From assembly GCF_900269665.1 (NCBI RefSeq), contig NZ_LT985361.1, positions 1,427,374 to 1,491,373 on the forward strand: 64,000 nt of DNA, in the 5' to 3' direction. The notes under the pieces are model-generated. The model was not told the origin of the DNA, searched no databases, and saw nothing but the letters and a program-made list of their open reading frames with translations. The stretch comes from Nocardia suismassiliense. Its GTDB lineage: Bacteria > Actinomycetota > Actinomycetes > Mycobacteriales > Mycobacteriaceae. This document shows positions 16,612 through 24,619 of this stretch, one piece after another; the first letter of the stretch is position 1, and each line of letters opens with the position of its first letter. The position numbers and the translations under genes are program-made.

Positions 16612-18010
16612 CGCCTTCCGTCGCAGCCTGTTGCGGATGGCCTGCGTCGCCGCGGTGATCGGCCTGGTGGGTGCGCCAGCGCCGCCCGCCTCCGCGATCT
16701 CGCGGCCCGTCATCGATCCGGGTGCGCTCGCCATCGCCCAGGCGCTGAGCGGTCGTCCCGCGCCGTTGGAGCCGACCGAGCAGCGCGACCTGTGCGCCGA
16801 GCCCGCGCTCACCGGCCCCCCGCCGAACGAGCCGCCGATCGCGCAGCGGGTGCTCGAGTTGCCCTCGGCCTGGCAGTTCAGCAGGGGCGCCGGGCAGAAG
16901 GTCGCGGTGATCGATACCGGAGTGAACCGGCATCCGCGACTGCCGTTCCTGCAGACCGGCGGCGACTATGTCTCCGACACCGACGGCAGCGTCGACTGCG
17001 ACGGGCACGGCACGCTGGTGGCCGGCATCATCGCGGCCCAGCCGAGTCCGGGCGACGCGTTCGCCGGGGTGGCGCCCGAGGCCGAGATCCTCACCATCCG
17101 GCAGTTGAGCCTCGCCTACGAGAAGAAGGACCGCGCGGGTGACCGGGCGCCCGGCGCCATCCGCGCCGACGGCTACGGCAGCGTGCTCACCCTGGCGGCG
17201 GCCGTGGTGCGCGCGGTCGACCTCGGCGCCACCGTCATCAACATCTCCGAAGTGGCCTGCAGCCCAGCCGGTTCCGATACCGCCGACTCTTCGCTCGGTG
17301 CCGCGGTGAAATACGCCTACGACCGCAATGTGGTCGTGGTGGCCGCCGCGGGCAACGTCGAGTCGGATGGTCCGTGCAAGAACCAGAACGAGGGCACCGG
17401 ATGGGGCGCGGTCACCACCGTCGCCAGCCCGGCCTGGTTCTCGCCGTATGTGCTCGCGGTGGGCTCGGTGGACGCCGACGGTAAGCCGTCGGACCTGTCG
17501 CTGCACGGACCGTGGATCGGGGTCAGCGCGATCGGCCGCAATATCGTGTCGCTGGACAGCAAACCGGGCGGTGTCGGCCTGGTCAACGGCGTGCAGACCA
17601 CCGAGGGCATCCGTCCGGTGGACGGCACCAGTTTCGCGGCGCCGTACGTCGCCGGGCTGGCTGCCCTGGTGCGCTCGCGATTCCCGCATCTCGATGCCCA
17701 GCAGGTGATCGACCGCATCGTGCGCACCGCACAGGCGCCGGGCACCGGCCACGACGACGCGATCGGCGCGGGCCTGATCGACCCGCTCGCCGCGCTGACC
17801 GCGCAGCTGCCCGATCGTCCGGTGAGCGCGGGAGCCGATGTCGGGCGGGTGATCGCCGCGCCGGTCATCCCGCCCGGTCCCGACCCTCGGCCGCGCCGGA
17901 TCGCGGTGATCGGCTCACTGACCTGCCTGACCGCCCTGGCCATCGGTATCGCGGTGGCGATTCCGTTCCGCCGCAGACGCAGGGAGATCGACGCCGAATA
18001 CGACCCCTAG
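16601..18010 (+). CDS. mycP: Mycosin, membrane-anchored subtilisin protease (first locus)
   Basis: 469 residues. N-terminal signal peptide (about 1-33, cleavage after PASA). Subtilisin catalytic triad is complete: Asp105 in VIDTG, His136 in DGHGT, Ser344 in GTSFAAP. A C-terminal transmembrane helix (about 431-451) is followed by a short basic tail. Mycosins cap the periplasmic face of the ESX complex and are needed for its stability as well as for substrate processing. Cys residues near the N-terminus (DLCAEP) and in the catalytic domain fit the family's disulfides. Confidence 0.93.
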   Translation: MRPSAFRRSLLRMACVAAVIGLVGAPAPPASAISRPVIDPGALAIAQALSGRPAPLEPTEQRDLCAEPALTGPPPNEPPIAQRVLELPSAWQFSRGAGQKVAVIDTGVNRHPRLPFLQTGGDYVSDTDGSVDCDGHGTLVAGIIAAQPSPGDAFAGVAPEAEILTIRQLSLAYEKKDRAGDRAPGAIRADGYGSVLTLAAAVVRAVDLGATVINISEVACSPAGSDTADSSLGAAVKYAYDRNVVVVAAAGNVESDGPCKNQNEGTGWGAVTTVASPAWFSPYVLAVGSVDADGKPSDLSLHGPWIGVSAIGRNIVSLDSKPGGVGLVNGVQTTEGIRPVDGTSFAAPYVAGLAALVRSRFPHLDAQQVIDRIVRTAQAPGTGHDDAIGAGLIDPLAALTAQLPDRPVSAGADVGRVIAAPVIPPGPDPRPRRIAVIGSLTCLTALAIGIAVAIPFRRRRREIDAEYDP

Positions 18011-18058
18011 CGGCAGGCTCCGCGCCGACCGCAGACAGCTCGACCGATCGAAGGACTC

Positions 18059-21000
18059 ATGGCTACCGAAGGTTTCGTACGAAGGCCCCGGATAGCGCCG
18101 CCCCGGGCACCCGGTGGTGAGGTGGCGTTGACCGCGCCGCCGGAGATTCCGCGCGCGCTGCCTGCCCCGCTGATGATGAAGCTGATGCCGGTCGTCATGG
18201 TGGTCGCGGTGATCGGCATGATCGCGATGATGGCGATGATGGGCCGCAATCTGCTGGCCAATCCGCTGTCGATGATGTTCCCGATGATGATGCTGATGTC
18301 GATGGTCGGCATGATGGCGGGCTTCCGCGGTGGCACGGGTAAACGCGCAGTCGAGCTCAACGAGGAGCGCAAGGACTACTTCCGCTACCTCGATCAGATC
18401 CGTAAAGACGTGCGGCGCACCGGCAGCAAGCAGCTGGAGACGCTGGCCTGGAGCCATCCGGACCCGGCCGACCTGCCCTCGCTGATCGGCACCCGGCGGA
18501 TGTGGGAGCGCAGGCCCAACGATCCGGACTTCGGCCACGTCCGCGTCGGTATCGGCAGCCACCGGCTGGCCACGAAGCTGGCCAGGCCGGAGACCGGTCC
18601 GCTGGAAGACCTGGAGCCCGTCTCCACCGTCGCGCTGCGCCGGTTCGTGCGTACCCATTCGGTGGTGCACAGCTTGCCGACCGCAGTGTCGCTGCGCGCC
18701 TTCCCCGCGATCAACATCGGCGGCCCGGCCGAGGACGCGCGCATGCTGACGCGTTCGATGTTGATGGAGCTGGTCACCTTCCACGGGCCCGACCATCTCG
18801 CGGTCGCCATCGTCTGCGCGGACCCGGACGGGGCCTGGGGCTGGGCGAAATGGCTTCCGCACCTGCAGCATCCGACCCTGCGCGACGGCATGGGCTCGGC
18901 CAGGATGATGTACACCTCGCTGGGTGAGCTGGAGACCGCGCTGGCGGCCGAGCTGATGGAGCGCGGGCGGTTCATGCGTAACCCGCAACCCACCCAGGGT
19001 CGGCTGCACCTGGTGGTGATCATCGATGACGGGTACGTCAACGGCAACGAACGACTGATCAGCGAATCCGGCCTGGACTCGGTGACCGTGCTCGACCTCA
19101 CCGCACCGGAGGGTGGCCTCGCGGCGCGCCGCGGGCTCCAGCTGGTCGCCGCGGACGGCGACGTGTCCGCCCGCAGCGCGGCGGGCGTGGAGAAGTTCGC
19201 CACCGCCGACGTGGTGACTTCGGCGGAGGCCGAGGCGTTTTCGCGGGCGCTGTCGCGTTACCGGCTGGCCACGGCGGCTCAGATCGTCAGTCTCGGCGAG
19301 GGTTCGACGGCCGACCCGGGGCTGATGGCGTTGCTGAAGATCCCGGACGCGGCGCAGATCGATCCCGCCAGGGTATGGCGGCCACGCACCGCGCGCGAAC
19401 GGCTGCGCGTGCCGATCGGCATCACCCCCGACGGCACACCGGTGGAGATCGACATCAAGGAGTCGGCCGAGAACGGCATGGGTCCGCACGGCCTGTGCAT
19501 CGGCGCGACCGGCTCGGGCAAGTCGGAATTCCTGCGCACGCTGGTGCTTTCGCTGGTCACCACGCACTCGCCGGACGCGCTGAACCTGGTGCTGGTCGAC
19601 TTCAAGGGTGGCGCGACGTTCCTCGGGCTGGATTCACTGCCGCACGTCGCCGCGGTGATCACCAACCTGGAAGAGGAACTGTCCCTGGTAGACCGCATGA
19701 AAGACGCGCTCGCCGGCGAGATGAACCGGCGCCAGGAACTGCTGCGGTCGGCGGGTAACTACGCCAACGTCACCGACTACGAGAAGGCGCGGGCCGCGGG
19801 CGTGCCGCTCGATCCGCTACCCGCGCTGTTCGTCGTGGTCGACGAGTTCTCCGAACTGCTTTCGCAGAAGCCGGATTTCGCCGAGTTGTTCGTGATGATC
19901 GGCCGGCTCGGCCGCTCGCTGCACGTGCACCTGCTGCTCGCTTCGCAGCGGCTGGAGGAGAACAAGCTGCGCGGCCTCGAGTCGCACCTGTCCTACCGAA
20001 TCGGTCTGCGCACCTTCTCCGCCAACGAGTCGCGCGCGGTCCTCGGCATCACCGACGCCTACCACCTGCCGAGCGTGCCGGGCGCCGGATACCTGAAGAG
20101 CGACGCCTCGGATCCGTTGCGGTTCAACGCGAGTTACGTGTCCGGTCCCTATGTGGCGCCGGTGGGCACGGTAACCGGTGAGGACGGCAGTCCGGTCGGT
20201 GGCCAGCGGCCCGCGGTGTTCACCGCCGCCCCGGTGGAGACGCCGGAACCGGTGGAAGATGATTCCGCGCTGAATCTGCCGCCGTCGCCGTCGAACCCGA
20301 TGCTCGAACTGCCCCCGCCGCCGTCGGCGCTCAACGCGCCCGGTCCGGACGAGGGCATCCCGGACTCGCTGCTCGACGTGGTCGTCAAACGCCTGACCGG
20401 GCACGGCCGCCCGGCGCACGAGGTGTGGCTGCCGCCGCTGGAAGAGTCCCCGACGGTCGACATGCTGCTGCCCGACCCGGACTGGCGCTCGCCGGTCAAC
20501 CGGCACGGTCAGCTGTGGATGCCGATCGGCGTGATCGACAAGCCGTACGAGCAGCGCCGTGACGTGCTGACCATCAGTCTGGCCGGCGCCCAAGGCAATG
20601 TGGCGGTCGTCGGTGGTCCGCAGTCGGGCAAGTCGACCACCCTGCGCACCATCATCATGGCCGCCGCGGCTACGCACACCCCGCAGCACGTGCAGTTCTA
20701 CTGCCTGGACTTCGGTGGCGGCAGTATGGCGGGCCTGGTCGGCTTGCCGCACGTCGGCTCGGTGGCCGGTCGGCTCGACAGCGACCGGGTGCGGCGCACC
20801 ATCGCCGAGCTCACCTCGCTGATGCGTCAGCGCGAGGAACGCTTCGCCGAACTCGGCATCGAGTCGATGGCCGAGTTCCGGCGGCGCAAGTTCGCCGCGG
20901 CGGCGCACGTGCCCGACGGTGCGGCGTCGGCGGGTAATCCGTTGGGCGACGACCGCTTCGGTGACGTGTTCCTGGTGATCGACGGCTGGGCGGTGATCCG

Positions 21001-22135
21001 CGAAGAGTTCGACGTGCTGGAGCCGCAGATCACCGCCATTGCGGCACAGGGCTTGTCGTACGGCATCCACCTCATCATCGGCGCCTCCCGGTGGGCCGAG
21101 ATCCGGCCGGTGGTGAAGGACCAGATCGGCACCAGGCTCGAGCTGCGCCTCGGTGACCCGACCGACTCGGAGATGGGGCGGCGCACCGCCTTCCAGGTTC
21201 CGGTGGGTCGGCCGGGCCGCGGTCTCACCCCGGAACAGCTGCACATGCTGGTCGCCTTGCCGCGGTTGGACTCCAACTCCGATCCGGAGTCGCTGGCCGA
21301 CGGCGTCACCCTGGCGCGTCAGGAACTCGCGGAGCTGCACGCGGGCAGGCGGGCACCGGAGGTGCGCATGCTGCCGCTGCAGTTCAACCGCGACGACCTG
21401 CTGGCCATCGCCAGGGAACAGGGCATCGAGCTCAGCCCGACCAGGGTGGTCGTCGGTCTCGGCGAATCCGAATTGCAGCCGCTCGTCCTGGATTTCGGCA
21501 CGGATCCGCACTTCATGGCGTTCGCCGACGTCGAATCCGGCAAGACCACGCTGCTGCGCAACATCGTGACGGGCGTGGTGGAGAATTCGACGCCGGATCA
21601 GGCGAAGATCATCATGATCGACTACCGCCGCACCATGCTCGGCGTGGTCGAGGGCGAACATCTCGCCGGGTACTCCACCTCGTCGCAGACCTGCGGGCCG
21701 ATGATCGCCGAGGTCGCGGAGTTCCTGTCCAAGCGCATCCCCGGTTCCGACATCACCCCGCAGCAGCTGCGCGAGCGCAGTTGGTGGGAAGGGCCGGAGA
21801 TCTACATCGTGGTCGACGACTACGACATGGTGGCCACCGGCGGCATCAACCCGTTCGCCGCGTTGATCGAATACCTGCCGCAGGCCCGCGATATCGGCAT
21901 GCACTTCGTCGTCACCCGCCGTATGGGTGGCGTGTCGCGTGCGCTCTACGACCCGATCATCGGTGGCCTGAAGAACCTGTCGGTGGACACGCTGGTCATG
22001 AGCGGCTCCCGGGACGAGGGCAAGATCATCGGTGAGATCCGGCCGAGCAAGCTGCCCCCGGGTCGCGGCACGCTGGCCTCGCGCAGCAAGGGCCAGGAGA
22101 TGGTGCAGATCGCGTATATGCCGCCTACCCAGTAG
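18059..22135 (+). CDS. eccC: EccC, FtsK/SpoIIIE-type ESX motor ATPase (first locus)
   Basis: 1358 residues, an unsplit EccC, unlike the EccCa/EccCb pair of mycobacterial ESX-1. Two Met-rich transmembrane helices lie near the N-terminus (about 38-62 and 66-88). Three ATPase domains follow: Walker A GATGSGKS (K488) with Walker B VVVDEF (about 590), GGPQSGKS (K858), and a degenerate VESGKT (K1162). The first domain is normally the catalytic one, while the others bind substrate signal sequences. EccC powers export and recognises the C-terminal motifs of Esx substrates. Last gene of eccD-mycP-eccC. Confidence 0.95.
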   Translation: MATEGFVRRPRIAPPRAPGGEVALTAPPEIPRALPAPLMMKLMPVVMVVAVIGMIAMMAMMGRNLLANPLSMMFPMMMLMSMVGMMAGFRGGTGKRAVELNEERKDYFRYLDQIRKDVRRTGSKQLETLAWSHPDPADLPSLIGTRRMWERRPNDPDFGHVRVGIGSHRLATKLARPETGPLEDLEPVSTVALRRFVRTHSVVHSLPTAVSLRAFPAINIGGPAEDARMLTRSMLMELVTFHGPDHLAVAIVCADPDGAWGWAKWLPHLQHPTLRDGMGSARMMYTSLGELETALAAELMERGRFMRNPQPTQGRLHLVVIIDDGYVNGNERLISESGLDSVTVLDLTAPEGGLAARRGLQLVAADGDVSARSAAGVEKFATADVVTSAEAEAFSRALSRYRLATAAQIVSLGEGSTADPGLMALLKIPDAAQIDPARVWRPRTARERLRVPIGITPDGTPVEIDIKESAENGMGPHGLCIGATGSGKSEFLRTLVLSLVTTHSPDALNLVLVDFKGGATFLGLDSLPHVAAVITNLEEELSLVDRMKDALAGEMNRRQELLRSAGNYANVTDYEKARAAGVPLDPLPALFVVVDEFSELLSQKPDFAELFVMIGRLGRSLHVHLLLASQRLEENKLRGLESHLSYRIGLRTFSANESRAVLGITDAYHLPSVPGAGYLKSDASDPLRFNASYVSGPYVAPVGTVTGEDGSPVGGQRPAVFTAAPVETPEPVEDDSALNLPPSPSNPMLELPPPPSALNAPGPDEGIPDSLLDVVVKRLTGHGRPAHEVWLPPLEESPTVDMLLPDPDWRSPVNRHGQLWMPIGVIDKPYEQRRDVLTISLAGAQGNVAVVGGPQSGKSTTLRTIIMAAAATHTPQHVQFYCLDFGGGSMAGLVGLPHVGSVAGRLDSDRVRRTIAELTSLMRQREERFAELGIESMAEFRRRKFAAAAHVPDGAASAGNPLGDDRFGDVFLVIDGWAVIREEFDVLEPQITAIAAQGLSYGIHLIIGASRWAEIRPVVKDQIGTRLELRLGDPTDSEMGRRTAFQVPVGRPGRGLTPEQLHMLVALPRLDSNSDPESLADGVTLARQELAELHAGRRAPEVRMLPLQFNRDDLLAIAREQGIELSPTRVVVGLGESELQPLVLDFGTDPHFMAFADVESGKTTLLRNIVTGVVENSTPDQAKIIMIDYRRTMLGVVEGEHLAGYSTSSQTCGPMIAEVAEFLSKRIPGSDITPQQLRERSWWEGPEIYIVVDDYDMVATGGINPFAALIEYLPQARDIGMHFVVTRRMGGVSRALYDPIIGGLKNLSVDTLVMSGSRDEGKIIGEIRPSKLPPGRGTLASRSKGQEMVQIAYMPPTQ

Positions 22136-22218
22136 GAGTCGGGCCGCCGCCGAGTCGGGGTAGCCGTGGGCGAGCTGCCGACCCGATGGTGGCTCGGTGG
22201 GCGATCACGCGGTACGGG

Positions 22219-22857
22219 TCAGTTGTTCGGTTGGCCCGCAGCGAAATTAGCGGTCGAGCTGGGTGGGACGATGCCGAGGTTCGGGGTGGTCCCGGTGACG
22301 CGGGCGGCGGGGACCGTGACCGCGGCGTCGAAATCCCAGCTGTCGGCGCGACGTTCGAACAGGGCGCGGGACGGGCCGGTCGCGATCGGGCCTGCGATGC
22401 GCGCGAACTGGAAGCCCGCTCTGCGGTAGTAGTCGTGCAGTTCGGTGTTGGTGGTCCAGGCGTCGAGGCGGACCCAGTCGCGTTCCTGTTGGCGCGCAAG
22501 CCATCCCGCGTGGGCGAGCAGTCGTTGGCCGATGCGTTGTCCGGCGAAGCGGAGGTCGACGATCATGTAGTGGACGACGACCGCGTCGGATAATTCCCAC
22601 GGCGACCACAGCCCCGGGTCGGCATGGCGGTTGACGGTGATCGTGCCCGCGGGTTCGCCCGCGACCTCCGCGATCCAGGTCTCGCCTGCGTCCATCGACC
22701 GGCCGACCGAGCGCGCGAAGATCTCGATGGGCAGGCCACGACCCGCGACCGTCCACTGATCGGAGCCGCGCGTGGTGAGCCACGCGGTGCGTTGCAGGCG
22801 CAGGCGGCAGATCACGCCTAGGTCGCCAATTGTCGCCTGGCGGAGCATGATACTCAT
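22219..22857 (-). CDS. GNAT-family N-acetyltransferase
   Basis: 212 residues. The GNAT fold is visible: TWIAEVAGEPAGTITV (beta hairpin), VVHYMIVDLRFAGQRIG with the acetyl-CoA pyrophosphate loop at about residues 103-114, and a later DYYRRAGFQ segment. It transfers an acetyl group from acetyl-CoA to an unknown amine. The ATG overlaps the stop of the upstream GntR gene (ATGA), so it is translated with it and probably modifies a molecule sensed by that regulator. The C-terminal 40 residues are an extension beyond the usual domain. Confidence 0.85.
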   Translation of the reverse strand: MSIMLRQATIGDLGVICRLRLQRTAWLTTRGSDQWTVAGRGLPIEIFARSVGRSMDAGETWIAEVAGEPAGTITVNRHADPGLWSPWELSDAVVVHYMIVDLRFAGQRIGQRLLAHAGWLARQQERDWVRLDAWTTNTELHDYYRRAGFQFARIAGPIATGPSRALFERRADSWDFDAAVTVPAARVTGTTPNLGIVPPSSTANFAAGQPNN

Positions 22858-23663
22858 GCCGTCGCGATGCCCGGTCCGTACGGCACGCCGAGGGTGCGCC
22901 CGATCACGGCCAGACCTTCGGCATCGCCGAGCTGGTAGGCCAGCCGGTTACTCGCGGCGATGGAACGGTGCCGGGTGGCCCTGGTGACCCGCTCGTGGTT
23001 GGCGCCGATCCGCAGATGATCCAGCAGGATCGTGCCCGCCGCCACGCCGAGCACGGTGGCCTCCTCCGCGGTGGCGGGGCGGGCTGTCAGCGTGTCGCGA
23101 TGGGCGGTCTCGGCGTGCCCGCTGACGGCCAGCCGGCGGGTGGTGCCCTCCGGAATGTCGTGCGGTGAGTCGATTCCGGTGGCCTCGGCCAGGTCGCGGG
23201 GGTAGAAGCTGACCTCCCAGGACCACGGTTCGTTGTCCAGATACTGGACGACCGTCCTGGCCAGCACCCACGAGTCTTCGGGCACGCCGAGCCACAGCGC
23301 GACCGAAGGACCCGCAGGCTCCATCTTCGCGCTGAACTCCTTGGACGGCGTCCGGTGCGCGGCGCGCGCGATCTCCTCGAAGATATCGTGCGGTGACTTC
23401 GGCCGGTCGTGCCGGATATGGTCGGTGACAACTGATTCCAGAACTTCCTGGTTTCGCACTATGGTGCCGCGGGAAGTAGCTGTGTAGACGAGATTTTCGG
23501 TGACAAGCACCTGAATCGCATTGCGAGCGGTGGTAAGCGAGACCTGCATGTGCTCGGCCAGCTCCGTGTGGCTGGGCAACCGATCACCCGGTTTCCACTT
23601 GCCTGCGCGGATCTCCTCGCGGAGGAGGTCTGCGATCCGGTGGTACGTCGGACCGTCCGCCAT
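22854..23663 (-). CDS. GntR-family regulator with UTRA domain (HutC-like)
   Basis: 269 residues. Winged helix at residues 5-70 (YHRIADLLREEIRAGKWKPG, LPSHTELAEHMQVSLTTARNAI), then a UTRA ligand-binding domain at about 90-250. HutC-type regulators bind small amines, amino acids or sugars and release DNA. An inverted repeat lies just upstream of its start and is probably its own operator. The next gene, an acetyltransferase, overlaps by four bases, and the divergent DUF4254 gene may also be controlled. Confidence 0.88.
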   Translation of the reverse strand: MADGPTYHRIADLLREEIRAGKWKPGDRLPSHTELAEHMQVSLTTARNAIQVLVTENLVYTATSRGTIVRNQEVLESVVTDHIRHDRPKSPHDIFEEIARAAHRTPSKEFSAKMEPAGPSVALWLGVPEDSWVLARTVVQYLDNEPWSWEVSFYPRDLAEATGIDSPHDIPEGTTRRLAVSGHAETAHRDTLTARPATAEEATVLGVAAGTILLDHLRIGANHERVTRATRHRSIAASNRLAYQLGDAEGLAVIGRTLGVPYGPGIATA

Positions 23664-23690
23664 CTTGCTCCTCGGTTGGTCGTGCAGGTA

Positions 23691-23708
23691 ACGAAGTGTA
23701 CTCTTCGT
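23691..23708. promoter_or_regulatory. Candidate GntR operator ACGAAG-N6-CTTCGT
   Basis: Perfect 6-bp arms around TGTACT, 28 bp upstream of the gntR start and in the shared spacer with the divergent DUF4254 gene. Position and dyad symmetry suit autoregulation by the GntR protein. Confidence 0.5.
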
Positions 23709-23806
23709 GACTTCCTACGGCCCGGTAACGCTTGACAGGTGCCTTCAGAGGTTTATTGTAATGAACGTCCTGATCCGGTGTTGTGCGGCGATGACGGCGA
23801 GGCAAC

Positions 23807-24334
23807 GTGGCAGGTTCGGATACAACAGTCGTAATGGCTCTTCCCGGCACCCTGCGGTGTGCCGATTCGGTGGTGCAGTCACATGCTCCTGGACTGCTTC
23901 CCACCTCGGATCTACTTGTTCGGGCGTGTCGTGGACACCGTGTGGTCGGCGGTCCGTTGCTCTGGTTCGCCCGCGATCTCGCGGTGCTGCACGAGCGGCG
24001 ACTGGTCGGTCGTGGTGGTTCGGTGGACACCGACCCGACGGTGGTCCTCGAAATCGAGCGCCGCAGAGTCGAATTGGTCATGGCCATCGATGACTGGGTT
24101 GCGCGCAGTGTGCCCCAGCACCGGCTCGGTGCGACCCTGCACACCGAAACCGTCGGCGCGGTCATCGACCGCCTCGCCGAGTCCTCGGTGCGCGCGCACC
24201 ACGCGCTGATGACCCTCGACGCACACGACGAAAGACTGCACGGCGCTTGGCATCACCTTGCCGAACTCGCCGATGCCTACGACGATCTCGTCCGCGACAT
24301 CCTCGCGGGCAGACGTCGTCTCCCGGAGTGGTAA
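23807..24334 (+). CDS. DUF4254-domain protein
   Basis: 175 residues from a GTG with GCGAGG upstream; an ATG at 23834 is possible but has no ribosome binding site. Family marks: LAVLHERRL, an EIERRRVELVMAIDDWVA helix, the LHTETVGAVIDRLAE segment, and a C-terminal HHLAELADAYDDLVRDI helix. DUF4254 proteins are small, all-helical and of unknown function, found mostly in actinobacteria. It is transcribed away from the GntR gene, sharing a 143-bp promoter region. I infer no specific role. Confidence 0.8.
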   Translation: MAGSDTTVVMALPGTLRCADSVVQSHAPGLLPTSDLLVRACRGHRVVGGPLLWFARDLAVLHERRLVGRGGSVDTDPTVVLEIERRRVELVMAIDDWVARSVPQHRLGATLHTETVGAVIDRLAESSVRAHHALMTLDAHDERLHGAWHHLAELADAYDDLVRDILAGRRRLPEW

Positions 24335-24396
24335 CTCCGCGCCTATCGCCAGACCACTAGCCCGCGAACAGTTTTCGCGCGCGGTCGCTTCGTGAG

Positions 24397-24466
24397 GTCT
24401 CGCAGACCGCCCGTACCTGTCACAAGGACTGTAAGCCCTGTGAGAGGTATGGACGGTCTGCGAGAC
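24397..24466. repeat. Long imperfect inverted repeat (13-bp perfect outer arms)
   Basis: Outer arms 24397-24409 and 24454-24466 are perfectly complementary. Pairing continues inward for about 18 more base pairs with about five mismatches, leaving an 8-nt loop around 24428-24435. It lies in the spacer between converging genes. The size exceeds a typical terminator and there is no T-tract. It could be a terminator without a U-tail, an RNA processing site or a remnant of a small mobile element. Confidence 0.6.
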
Positions 24467-24502
24467 ACCAGCGGTTGTGGTTGCGTTGTCGGGCATTTCG
24501 AG

Positions 24503-24562
24503 TCGAGCAGAGTCATATGGTTGCTGCGGAAGATCTTTTGGCGACCATATGACTCTGCTCGA
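24503..24562. repeat. 19-bp perfect inverted repeat with 22-nt spacer
   Basis: Arms 24503-24521 and 24544-24562 are perfectly complementary and AT-richer than the surroundings (they contain CATATG). No T-run follows on either strand. It is the second large palindrome in the same 285-bp spacer, so this spacer is structurally unusual. No coding frame is credible here. Confidence 0.8.
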
Positions 24563-24619
24563 TCGGTGGCCCGATGTTGGCAACCCACTTGTCACGTGAC
24601 GGTGTGACGCAAGGGTGTT

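Noticed and set aside
19817..21904. 695-codon minus-strand frame opposite eccC of the first locus
   Set aside because: Low-complexity Arg/His/Gln-rich product, antisense to well-defined ATPase domains.
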